This document shows, one piece after another, positions 1-18,900 of a stretch of 64,000 nucleotides of DNA. The notes beneath the pieces were generated by a model, which saw only the letters and a list, made by a program, of their open reading frames with translations, made no database searches and was not told the DNA's origin. Every line of letters starts with the position of its first letter. The first letter of the stretch is position 1. The translations under genes were made by a program, and so were the position numbers. The DNA lies in NCBI GenBank assembly GCA_902729315.2, contig LR746275.1, positions 250,501 to 314,500 of the forward strand. The letters run 5' to 3'. The DNA is from Spirodela intermedia. Taxonomy: Eukaryota; Streptophyta; Magnoliopsida; Alismatales; Araceae.

Positions 1-48
1 CACGGAGACTGAAGTACCGGAGATTGGGGGCGCCGCCTCACGTCTACA

Positions 49-5819
<5,771 letters not shown>

Positions 5820-6788
5820 TTGGGAGAGAGGAACTGGGCCACATTGGGTTTCTCTCGTTGGATTCTTGCTTCCAGTTTGGGTTCGGGAAAGGCTGCACAC
5901 CTAGGCACATTGGGTGTGGGCCTTTCCTTTCGGACGAGAACCCCTCCTGAACATGGTTTCATCCATCAATGAGGATTCTTGGACGGCGGATGCCAAAACC
6001 GCTGACGGTTTCATCCATCAATCAGAGGGTTAATTGCCGGTATCATTTTTTATTTTTCTAGTTCATTTTGACGGGGCCTTTTTTTTTTTTTTTAAATATA
6101 AAAAATAGAAGAAGGTGGGTGATTTTTGTGCGGCTCTCTTTTTCGGAATTAATTATTTCGGAGATGTTTAACCGTATTTATTCGCATGCGATTCCTCGAA
6201 GGTTGTTATTTATTAACCGATCAATTATTCACGGGATTCTGAGATGTTTCGGTGGGGGGTGATATCTTCTCTGTTTGAGAGATTTTCTGTGATATTTTCA
6301 TTCTTCTATCTATAAGAAGAGAATGTTCTTATTCGTGGGGACGCTGGGGATACACAAAATAAAAACAATGAACCATTGTTTTCATTTTTCTGGCCGCTCC
6401 GATTTTCTTATTTTATTATTACTATTTTTTTTGCGGGGAGGGGGAGGAAATTACTTTGCCGTTAAGCTCTTGGAAAACTGCTAAATATATGTTAATACGT
6501 AGTAGAACATTCCATTTAATGCTTTGCAAATCTCTCTCGACAAGTTAAGTGCGAGAGAGAGAGAGAGAGAGAGAGGCAGACACTCAATATTACGATGGCT
6601 TCGAAGGCGCGACTGATAAAGCTACAAAAATTAAAAAAAGGGTATATACGTTATTAAAATATTTACGGGGGCTTATAGTAACTTTCTTATTTTCTTATTT
6701 TCTTATTTTCTTTTTTTCCCTCGAATGAAGGAACAGAAGAGAGAGAGAGTTCGGCAGATCCTCCGGGGACGAGGGAGCAGGGAGGGAG
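5820..6788. other. Intergenic: proteasome 3' UTR and PIG-O promoter/5' UTR
   Basis: No gene is seen. A 15-bp direct repeat (gtttcatccatcaat) occurs at about 5958 and 6008 just after the proteasome stop. A (GA)n tract lies at 6553-6574, a TATA-like stretch (gggtatatacg) at about 6639-6649, and a T-rich run with repeated tcttatttt from about 6682 to 6718. The TATA-like stretch sits about 140 bp before the PIG-O start codon and could be its core promoter, but no transcription start can be fixed by reading. Confidence 0.5.
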
Positions 6789-6982
6789 ATGGGGAGCCGA
6801 CCACCCGCATCGTCGAGGTGGCCGTTCGTAGCGATCCTGCTCCTCCACGCCGTCGCCATCCTTCTCTTCACCCGGGGCTTCCTCCTCACCCGGACAGAGC
6901 TCCCCTTCTACAGCACCTGCTCCGACATCTCCCTCTCCCCCTGCTCCCCCTCCTCGACGAGGTCGTCCCCGCCTTCTTCTAA
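6725..6982 (+). other. Candidate overlapping upstream ORF of the PIG-O gene
   Basis: An ATG at 6725 lies 64 nt before the PIG-O start, in another frame, and opens 85 codons running past the main ATG at 6789. The peptide is basic and low in complexity at first (MKEQKRERVRQ), then Arg/Pro/Leu-rich, with no family resemblance. It matters only if transcription starts upstream of 6725. By general knowledge of scanning, an overlapping uORF would lower translation of the main frame. It may equally lie outside the mRNA. Confidence 0.3.
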
Positions 6983-9900
6983 TGGGACGTCAGCGGCAGA
7001 TATGGGCGGCGGAGGCGGCAAGTGTTGGACCAAACCCGCCGTCGGCCGTCTCGTCATGATTGTCCTAGACGCCCTCAGGTGAAACACCCACGTTTGTTTG
7101 GCTCACTCTGAATCCCGCATTGTTTTCAGGTGTTGAAAGGTGGATTGTGTTTGCTAATTTTCGCGAGGTTAATCCGTAAACTCTATGGCGGAGCAACGGT
7201 CAAGTTTAGAGGCCATTTTTTGAAACTGTTCCAGCTACTGGGCGTGATGTGCTTCATTAGGGATGAAATGTCCGCTACTGGGCAGAATTTTATCCGATGA
7301 TCTGTTCATGAGGGGACCTCGGGGGCCATCAGAGTTGGTGCGGAGGGGGGAGGGAGGAGTGTGCGCGCGATAAAGACCGAAACTGGCGCCCAGGAATTGC
7401 GTAGAATCAAGTTCGGAAAGCGTACCAAATAGGATGCTTCAAGTTAATATGGAATATTCCAGTTCATAATCGCTTACTAGGCACGCTGGTAAAACGGACC
7501 GATGGCGGTTTTATTACCAGGGTAGTGTCGGCCTTTACGATCACATCCTTCTATATTTCTCATGGTTCAGGATGGTCCCATTTAGTAAATTGATCTAATA
7601 TGCTGGAGGGACTTGTATCACGATCCAATGCTCAAGAAAGCTCTGACAAAGTTGTCGTAGCATAACTGTAATTTATGAGAAAAATCTGTGAAAACTTAGT
7701 ATGAAGGGATGTTGGCTTGTAAACATCAGACATCAATTGATTCAGTAAGAGATTGAAGAGGCTAATCCTTGATTCCCTGATGATATGAATTCCACCAGAA
7801 TGTTGGTCGCTGGAATGTATGTGGATGATGGAAAAATCCAAAGAAAATCAACAGTTTAACGTCAATTAAAAATTTAACATTTTATTATAAAGCTTTCTGA
7901 CCATGAGTTTATTTTCTCCAATTTCTTATACCATTAATGTCTCCTAGTTGTCTTAAACTATGGTGGAAAAAGAATTTTTAACCGAGAGAAAATCAGTTGA
8001 AATCTTAATCAAGTGAGTAAATGCAACATTATCAACTTTTTTGGAGAAACATTTTTTTAGCATTTTATGCTATGCAAAAAGTTCAAAAGGAAGGCCTCTA
8101 TTTTGTATCTTTTGGATTTGTGGCATGGATTATTTGTGCCTTTCTTCTAGATGCCGAGTTTCACTTGAAGGAGTCACAGTTGGATATGCTAATATCCAGA
8201 CTGTTCCATTTAATGCTTTATAAATGTCTCAGGCAATGGGCACTGGAGAAAACTTTGTTAGTTTTAGCTTGCCTGTATTGTTAAACAGCTGTTCAAAAAG
8301 AGAAAAATGTAACAAAAAATTAGGAATGGTATGGAATCATGTAGATATGCCTATCCTTGGTCTAAAAATCTTTATGGCGGATTCTTAGAGCCTGTATATT
8401 CGCAATTAGTCCTCAAATGGAGAAGAGATGGTTAGGTGTAGAATTATATGGGTTATGGAGGAAGCAATGGTAATTAAATTTCAAAAAATTTCCATCTAAT
8501 TTCAATATCAAACTATGTGTGCTTTGCTTACTCAAGTACTAATTTTTCTACCCTGCCCTGCAGATTTGACTTTGTTGCGCCCAGCATATTCTTTGATGGT
8601 TAGTGATTTTTTTTATATTATAATTTTAGTTAGATGTTGTGGTTTCTATTTGTTGTTCACAGGTCCTTTAGTTATCTGTTGCATGCCATGTCATGAAAGA
8701 TGCATAGTGTAGTCTTTAAGTTAAGTTGATTTTATGGATGGCTTATATAATTATTAGTCACATGGCCTACTCATCTTCTTCTAGAGGTGAAACCTTGGAT
8801 GGACAAATTGAAGGTGTTGCAGAAGCTGGCTTCAGATGAGGGATCATCTGCTAGGATATTTAAAGCCATTGCCGATCCACCAACAACTAGTTTACAACGT
8901 CTGAAAGTGATTTTTTGCCATTTCAAAACTTTTACCTTCATGTACACATACTATTCCATGAAATGAATACTAAAAATAGTTACTCTAACGAAATGATTCT
9001 TTGGAGTAAAATATTTAGGGTTTGACAACGGGAGGGCTTCCTACATTTATTGATGTTGGGAATAGCTTTGGAGCTCCAGCAATCAATGAAGACAATTTAT
9101 TGTATCAGGTTTTTTTTCTTCTTCTTTTTGCCATCTTGTCAATTTTCTTGACTATTATGATTGTGGTTGTCTTGTTAATTGATTTTTCACGGTATCAACA
9201 GTTGGCCAAAAATGGAAAGAGAGTTTTAATGGTTGGCGATGATACCTGGTTGCAACTTTTCCCTTACCACTTTTTTGAAGCTCATCCTTATCCATCATTT
9301 AATGTTAAAGATCTTCATACGGTACCATAAGTCTCCATTACTTCTTCTTGAAGCTCATCTTTCACTTTCCTTGGATGCCATTGTTACAAGAAGCTTCCTC
9401 TGTTTTCAAATGAGGATATCACAGTTGGTATGTTTTCCTGCATTTAGGTGGATAATGGTTGTATGGAGCATCTACTGCCATCGCTGCTTAGGGAGGACTG
9501 GGATGTTCTCATTGCTCATTTCCTTGGTGTGGTACGTTGGACCTCTTGCTTCCAGAAGGAACAAAATAAAAAATTAGACTCTTTTTTTTTTTTTCCTGGC
9601 CTGGGCCAGAAGATTGAGTGTCATGTACATTAAGATTAATATATTCATTGACTTCTGCGTTATAATTTGAATTTCTTAGACGGTTTCTAGTGCCATCCTC
9701 CTCATTTTTGATCTTACTACTGGGGACAATCCCTAGGATAAATTGCATCAGAATAGTTTCTTGATTTACCATGAAACTGTTTTATTTGTTGATAAAGCTT
9801 CTTTTATTTGTCAAACTGGTATAAATATTCCTTATTTGTAATTGTTTTGGGATTTTTTTGATATCTTATCAATATCTATTCTCTTCTGGTTTTGAAAATT

Positions 9901-12900
9901 TCATTAGTACTCATTTTTACCCTGGCAATTTAATTCTTTCCATATCATTTTTATTTTTGATTCTTTCTTGTTTTAGGTATGAATTCATCGTTACACATTT
10001 CCAGAGGTGTTTCATAGATTATTGGCACTGAAAAGTCCTGGATTGGTATCATTTTCTTTTGTGTTAAGTTTTTAATTATCATGCATGAAAAAGGCAGTAT
10101 AACGGCTATTGCTACATTTGATGGCAGGAAATTCATGATTTGAAATTTCAGTCTCCTTACTCTTGGTTTTGAGTTCACGTTGCTAGAGAAATTACATGAT
10201 CAAAGCTAAGAATAGAAGCGAGAGAATGATCCATGGAAGATAGAGAGGGAACCGATAACTGAATGTCCATTTATCCTTTGAGAGTTAAGTGAATGATATT
10301 GGGAATTTAATATAATGCAGATGTTATCTTTTGGTGATGTGGTGAATCGGGTGGACGATGATGATCTTTGTAACCATATTGAACTCATTGAAAAATTGTT
10401 TTGAATTGAAGCATTTGCTGATTACAATGAAACAGAAATGTAAAACTTATAAAAGCATTAATTGACCTAGCAGTTGCTGATTACCGTGAACAATCTATAG
10501 CAGCCTGTGACAACCTTAGTTGACCTAGCAGTACTGATTCTTACCCATGAAAGTCCTAGTAATAGATTTCGTAGAAACCTAGTAAGAAACTGTTATCGTG
10601 AATGAAAATAGAGGGCAGAGAAGACAAATTTATTGGTAAACTAGGTGAGAAACCTATTTATAGATGATGAGGACCTTGGAATGAAAACTACTAGGTAAAC
10701 TCACAAAGTTACCCGTATTGCTGATTGTAGTATAACTCAGTTGGTGTGTCAATAAAGTGGTGAATGAAGAGATATGGACTACTCTTCAGAATATCCGAAT
10801 GATGGTGGTGGTAGCATATTAACTCGTGGTAGGGGACATCCTCTGAGCTGGATTTTTTGCATTCTATTCTTTAATGTCTTACTGTTTAGAAATTAATATA
10901 TATATATACTAAAGTGTCTGAAAAAATTCTACCTATCAGTTATTTTGTCTTAACCTTTTAATGTTTGTGCGAGCTTAATGCAACTTTGAGTTTCTGCATT
11001 TGGTTCAGGATCATGCAGGACATATTTTTGGTGTTGATTCTTCTCCAATGATTGAAAAACTGGAGCAATACAATACTATTTTAGAGGTATTGCCGACATA
11101 AATTTTTGGTTGATCTTGCTTGTTTGTTATTTGTTTCTGTTTCTACTGGGAAGGTCGTGGTGGCAGTAGTCAGATAAAGTGTTTCTTTCCCCTGTTGTTT
11201 TGTCATGCGGTTTACAGAGGGTTAAGCTAGTTGTTTCGAACTATATTGCCGTATGCTTACTTTTCACTTCATCTATTACATTCGTCACGTGCAGTTCAAT
11301 TTTTCAGAATGTCATTGAAACCCTGAAGAATCACTCTGGGCCTGGTGGTCTTCATGAGAACACTTTTTTCGTGGTGATGGGGGACCATGGCCAAACAGTC
11401 AATGGTGATCATGGTGGTGGAACTGCTGAAGAGGTCTGTGCTTCATAGTAGGCCATTCTTTATGTTCACACGATCCTGATTTTAGCTTTCTCTTGCAGGT
11501 AGAAACATCACTTTTTGCAATGAGTTTAAGGAGTTCCCCTTCATTTTCATCTATTCCTGATGGCCTTACCTGCAAACAAGACCTGGTACGTTTTCTTCCC
11601 GCAATACTTAATCCTGTGTTGTTTGAGAAGGCTTCCTTTCCGTATTCAAGTTAGCTCCGTGACCAAATACTCAATTGTCTGATATCCTCTTTCTCAGTAT
11701 TATATAATCCTCTCCGTGCATGTGTCTTATGCTTAGATTCTGTTGTCTTCATCCATGGGTAGGCAGAAGGTTTGAACGTGTGGATGAGTTTAACACAAAA
11801 CAAAGCATCATACATGACGATAAAATAAAGTAGTTCACATTGCAGCCATTTTAAATCTTACTGCAACATGAGTTTCTGAATGATATAGCTCTTACCTATG
11901 TTCCATGGAGGGATTTCAACCATTTTAACATGTCAATGTTGCTTTAGACAAATGAGTCCACCATATTTTATACGATTTCTGAGTGCAATATACTTGTTAT
12001 AAGAAGTCTAATGTTCTACTATAATCTTGGAGATTTGTAACGACAAGTTATTTCTTTTAATGGCCCTTGACACTCTTAGTACATTCTCAGAAGTATTTGG
12101 TTGATAGGTGGATTCCATTATCACTAGATGGAAAGAATCTGGGTGGACTCCATTATCACAAATGTATTTGGTTGACTAAACTGATCTCTTAGCTGCTCTG
12201 CTCTTATAGGCTTCTCCTCCCTTGTTTCTTATTCCACTGAAAGCCAGTTTGCCCATTTTGTGACTAGAGGTACAATTGGGTCAGTACCCAGTTGAAGAGC
12301 TTGATAAGATGATACCTGACTTATGACACTGTTTTCCCGCGGGACGAAATCGTAGGACTTTGAGCTGAGACTTCTAGAAATTTTCTGAATATTGTCATTT
12401 TCTCGAATAAATTCTGCCGGCTGTTATACATTTTCTTTTCCAACACATCCTGAGTTTGTAAGGCCAAGCTGAAATCATAGAGGGAACGGATGCCAGAAGG
12501 ACCCCCTTCCCTCGTAGAAAGATCTTTTGCTAGTGTGTCGGAAGAGAGTTAGTCGTTGATATCCTATCAAAATATGGGTTCTTCACACGAAACAAAGGCA
12601 CTAACCTGGTTCTTTACTTTTACTAATGGGGCTGCTTCTCGCTAAGGGAAAGAAGTCTGATAGCTGCGGATCTTATCTCTGAGCATTTTGTTCCTGGATA
12701 CCTCTGAGAGTGGTCATGAGCATATTTCAATAAGAGACCAGAGTATTTGAATCAGATCAGAGAAACGAACTGTAGAGGAAGTCTATTGTGACTAAATTAG
12801 TGCAGTTAATCCTTGATTTTTTTTCTTATTTTGAATCCTTATTTTGTCGACAAATATACAATTATTGGCAAAATATCATAGGTGTATAGTTAGCATCTTC

Positions 12901-15900
12901 TTGTTTAAATGCCCAGCGTGTGAAGGAGACCTTTGGTTCTCTGACATTCTTTAAACATCAAAATGACAGCATTGGCTCCCAACTGCCCTTATTTTCTCAA
13001 ATCATCCACTCAAAAATATTTTTAATGGTATTTTTTATTTTGCTTCCAAATTGGACTGCTATATCTGCTATTTTGAGCTGAAATTCGCTGAAAAGCAGTA
13101 GTAAACTCTGAATTTATTAGCAGCTTGTTTTCTTCCACTCAATATGTTACCTTTGTGTATTTTTTTTTTCATGCTTCATAGTTTGTCATAGGAACAAAGC
13201 CTACGATTTCGTACCGCGGGTCATTGTCGATTCAAAGCCAGGTCTATACATTTGACAATGGTTTCTTCTCCATTTCCATGAAGATTTGCATTAAGCCTTA
13301 ATATTATCATTAACTACACACTCCATTGATCGTCATCAACTTTGATTGAGATTGAAAATCATAATTCTTTTTTGTGTAAGGAGTGTGACAACCAGTATGA
13401 AATTTGTTCCTTTAGCATTATATGATGAAGTGCTTCTAAGTATTCTGTTTCAGATCACTTTTAACCTTATGAAGAGACCATTACTGTTACAACTTTTTCT
13501 AGTTTTGACTGATCTTTGTGAAATTCTTAATTGTCAGGACGGGAAACAAAAGTGTGTCAGTTCCATGCAACAGGTTTGGCGATCTTGATTTCTATAGTGA
13601 ACGCCAGTTATCTTCTTTCACCTTATTTTGGCTTGCGTTCTCTGTGCAGCTTGATTATGCAGTAACCATTGCAGCACTCCTTGGTGTTCCTTTTCCATTT
13701 GGAAGGTGTAGTTAGATCTTCTTAAATATTTTTTTTTCTTTTAACATGATGGTCTTATAAGTTTTCTTGTAGATTTCAGCATTTAGTTATGCGTTTCTGG
13801 GTAGTATTACTCTTGTACATCAGTAGGCTTAGTTGTATCAGGCAATGACAATTAATTGTGGAATCTCACATTACAATGGACTATCCTTGTTCCGAGGACG
13901 TTCAGGCTCTTATTTCCACTGACCTTTGATTTCTTTGGTACATTTTGACCCTCCCTATTTCTCGCTTCTGTTTTCATTATTTTTACTAACAGTTGATATC
14001 CTAACTTTAAGACCTTGAAATCCGACTTGACCGATCCAACTCGGATGACTTGAGTGAGTCTGACCGATTTAAATTCCATTATCCTTTATTTTTAGATAAC
14101 TTCAAGGTCATTGGGCTGTTGTGAGTTTCATGGAGAACAAGAGAGGAAGATCAGGGAAAAAGGAAGAAAGGGGTTTGCCGTTGCTATTGAATAAAAAAAG
14201 AAAGGAGAATAACGCACAATTATTTGACTAATATAAACTAGATGACGCCCATTTGGAGAGGCAATTAAAAAGGAGAAGAAAAAGGAATTAGTAACAATGT
14301 TGGCAGAAGCTAGGTGTGACCCAGTTCCTCTTCCATTGTTCTTTATCTTCATCTCATTTCTTTTCTTCCTCCACGGTGGATGACACCCACCTACTGCTCA
14401 TTATTGGTGTCACCCACCGTGGAGGAAGAAAAGAAATGAGATGAAGATAAAGAACAATGGAGGAGGAACTGGGTCATACCTAGTTTTTTCCATCATTGTT
14501 GCTAATTCTTTTTTCTTCTCCTTTTTAATTGCCACTCCACCTGCCTCTTCGCTTTTATCCCTTTTCTGTGAAACTTTAGGTTTTTGATGATTGCAAATTG
14601 GACAGAAATATTTAATTTTTAAAAAATCCTTTTAACTTCACAATTGAAACTTTGAAATACACCCTTAAAATTCATAAATATATCCTTATTTTTAGTTTTT
14701 CTTTCCGAATGAACTTGACTTATATACAGTGGCTCGCGAAATATGAAATTGCAGTTATACGTTGCAGCTTGATTCAGTTTTTTATTCCAATTTTCCTTTG
14801 CTTTAGCATGTACTCAATTACTTGACCGCAAACTTTGATCTTGGGCTGTCTAACATTAAACATTTTAAAAACTGTTAAGAAGAACATAAATCTGTGTGAA
14901 GAAAAACAGAAAGTAGAAAGAAATAGGTAGGTCCATAAAATGCAATGATATGAATTGTAATATATATATGAGGAAAACCTGTGTATGTAGGGAAACTCTT
15001 AGAGTCATTGGTCTATCCGGTCCAACATCAATTCAATTGTGTGGGGAAATCTTCCTGATCACAAGTTTTCTGTTGTAATAATATATACGAAATTATTCTA
15101 ACACGTCCTCTCACATGCGAGTTGTCCTTAGGTTTTGTTGCGTATATCGCATAAATAGGGGAGTATGCAGGCAGAGAAAAACTACTGGATTTGATATCGT
15201 TGTTACTAAACTCAACATTAATTGATGGTGACGGGTGGGCTAATGTTCATAATCAAAGGTTTCCTTTTCTAGCAAGAAATAAGGGTCTGTTCTAACGCAT
15301 TCTCTTATATTTATGCTTACTTTTGGACGTTGAGATATGAACAACATAATTAGGGTTGGTGCTACCCAAGAGCAATCATTTGTCTCTTAGATCATGTTAG
15401 AATTGTTAGTTCATGCACCCACAAAACTCATTGGTAACAAATCATCTTCATAATCTTATGTTTAGGTTGGAATAACCAATGTGGGGTTATACTAGCAACA
15501 ACATATTCAAAAATGACGAACGAGACAGAAGAAAGATGCAGTATAAGTTTCCCTGATCAAATATCAAATATCATTTCTGAGTCAACTCGGCTGTTTCTAT
15601 TCTTTAATGTTTTTCATTCCTGGCTGGGCTTCATCATATGTCAAATAAAATGATTGAATCAGCTTCTATTTCCTTTTTCCTCCTGTAATTCACTTTGAAG
15701 AAAAGTATAGAAGCACTCGATAAAATTTTTAAGGCCACTAGGTGTCACAAAGATCAAATCAAGTTCATCTTAAACTCAATCAGTTTCAATCCCACCCAAC
15801 TCTTTGCAAATATATACTTTTATATGAGGTATCATTGTCTACAATCATTTCTTGATTTTTTTCTTATAGTATTAGGTGCAGTTTCTGCAATTGTTCATAA

Positions 15901-18900
15901 GAAAAGTTTGTTGATTTTTTGAATTTCCTTATTGAGCGGAAAAATATGTTTGTACAGTTCTTCAGTACACGTCTTAGGACTATTTGCTTACATATGTTTT
16001 CATTTCTTCAGCATTGGACGTGTAAATCATGAATTGTATGCTTTGAGTGCTGGTACATGGGACAGAAAAGATACTGATTGCAACTCTTTCTCAGATTTGG
16101 AGGCATGGATGAAAAACTTTATTGATACTCTCTGTGTAAATTGCTGGCAGGTATTTTACGCTACTGATGATGTAACTGTTATTGCCTTGCACTTTGAAAA
16201 AATAAATAAATAGATAAATATATATTATTTAGTTATAAATTTCCCAAAAAATTACTGCATAAGTTTTTTCCTCTATATGCAAATGAATATGCTAATTTGT
16301 GTTATTTCCTCAAATTTCTCATGGTGTGGGCTAACTTCACTAGTACTTTGACCACATGAAATGCGTACCTTACGACCTGAAACCGCACCCATCCTTTCAG
16401 CATATCTTACGACCACTATTTAAAGAACTGAGATGCAATAAAAAATAGGATTCTCAAACAGCATAATCTCTTTATGTGTGACCAGGCCGTGCATCCTTAA
16501 TAACTATCTTAATCCTTACCAGGGGAGAACCATTATGGTAGTATAAAAGGAAGGCAAATGAACAAGTGCTCACCATAGCTCATGATCCTTTTTTATTGCA
16601 GATAATGTACATAGTAAAACTGTTACAAACTTTGTGGTCTCTTTTAGAAAGGTATTCTGCGTTTTTCAGCTTCTAACATGCCGCTTTTTGGAATGCATTC
16701 AGTCAATAATGGTAGCCAAAATTGAAAGATGTGAGGCGATTCGCATCTAGAAAAATCAATCCCCAAGCTGATTTTGAACGAAGTGAGTCCAAGTGATCCA
16801 AGGATTATGCCAATGGTTAAATCACTTGTTATGACTAAACATAACTGGGATTTATGCAATTATTTTTCACTAGTAAACGTATTGGAAGTTTTATTCTCAA
16901 TACTGATGCAGGTTGGCTTCCTATGAAAGCATATCTTGAACTTTCTACTCTTTGCGTCTTAACTCTGTTCCTCTTCTGTCATAGTCGACAGCCTCTTACT
17001 CAGCACTCGCACTATGGCGCCAGGATCTCTGGTTTTTCCTGTTATCCAGTTTTGAACAAGTTTCTTCATTTTCAGGTGAAACGATATATTGATCTTTATT
17101 CTTCGACCTCAGTTATTGGATTTTCTTCTGAAGACTTGCAGCATATAGAGGAGACCTATGTTCAAGCGCAGACTTACTGGGCTAATTACATGAAGGCCAT
17201 ATCTAAACATGACGTTAACTCTGACAATAGCCATGTAACACCATCAATTTTCCATGAGCAAATCCATGCATACTCAGTTTTCTTAAAAAAGGTTGCTGAG
17301 CTTGCACGTACAAAATGGACTGAATTCGATTTGAAAATGATGGGGGTTGGTTTTGGTGTCCTATTTCTTTCATTGTTATTTCAACTTTTTTCTATATGGA
17401 GAGTTGATCAGTTATGCCAAGCATCCTGCCAATCCAGTGCAAACTCTGGGATTTCCTTCAGACTCATAATTGCCACATTTTTGGTGACGATTCGAGCGGC
17501 TAGTTTTCTTTCAAATAGTTACATTTGTAAGTTCTCAATTTTTTTCATAAAAATTCATGACACAGATTGTGTATGTTTCCTAATACTCACCACTTCTGCT
17601 TGAAATGCTCATTTTTTTTTTTTTACTTGATTATTGTGATACCAGTGACAGAAGGAAAAGTGGCAAACTTTCTTTTGGCAACAACTGTAGTGATTGATTT
17701 TCATCATTCATTAGTCGCCGGAGGAACGAAATTGGAAGTGGGTATTGGTTCTCAACTCATGATTATTAGCTTTCTTCCAATCAGTGTTGATACTTAATGT
17801 AGATGTTCTGAGTTCTCTAAATATTTTTTGTCCATTTGTATTGTGATGCTCACTATATTTTGGGTGCATTTTATTTTGTAGGAAGCTATATTTGTACTGC
17901 TGACTGTTATTCTTAGATTCAATATTGATCTTGGATCGTCAAAAGAAGCAATCGGTTCAACCTCTTCAAACGCGTTTTCATTGAGGCTTTTTAGTGTTAA
18001 TGATATCAGTTCTGTTTTGAAGGTTATCTCTGAGGTTTTACCATTTGCGTCCTTGGCGATTTTAGCGTTCCTGGTATATTATATGATCACTGGTGTTGTG
18101 TCTGTTGGGAGAAGTGTAAAGTTTTTTCTCATTGGAACTTTTGTTAGCTATCTACTCATAGCTCTTCATTGGATCTGTGAGAGCAATGTGAATGCGATTC
18201 AAATGACGCTTCAGAACATTGGCATGTATCTTATCCCACGTCTAATATATATTATAAACTTTGGGATGTTATTACTTTTGGTTCCTGTTCAAATGTTCAA
18301 ATGGAAGAAGAGGGCAGATAGCAATGAAATAATCATCACTGGGTCAATCTCTATGTTATGTGTACTCAGCCCGACCATTTTATTACTATCAGGAAGGCAG
18401 GGTCCTATAGCTGCTCTAGTTTTTGTCACTGGAGGTATCTTCTCATCGTAGTATTCAAATTCCTGTATCTTATAAGTTGACGTACGTGTCATTGGATTTT
18501 TCTCATCTACTTGGGCTTGGTGCATTATTTATTTCATACGTTTTTTCAATTTTGCAACCTGGAATGAATAATTTTTTTTTAAAAGTTGTTATATTGGTCT
18601 TGAGTACTCCCGTTCTTTTCGCAGCCTGTTGTATTATTCGGTCTCAGAAGATGTCACATAAAAACACCTCAGATGGGACCCCTGGGAGAATACTTGGAAA
18701 TCCCATTCCTGTCACAAAATGGTGCCTTCTAGCTGTTTGCCTATTTTTCTACACTGGTCACTGGTAAGAAGCATGCTCTTTCCATTATATGTAGTTAGTA
18801 TTTCGAGGATCTGGGCGATCTCTGAAAGGCCACTTTTCATACATATGACTGAATAAATGCAATTTTTTTGATAGTTTCCTGTATAAGGAAACTTAAAGCA

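Noticed and set aside
16854-17603. A 249-codon open frame in the PIG-O gene taken as one coding unit
   Set aside because: Only 17076-17526 is exon 13. The upstream part is intron reading through, and the tail beyond 17526 is past a canonical donor.
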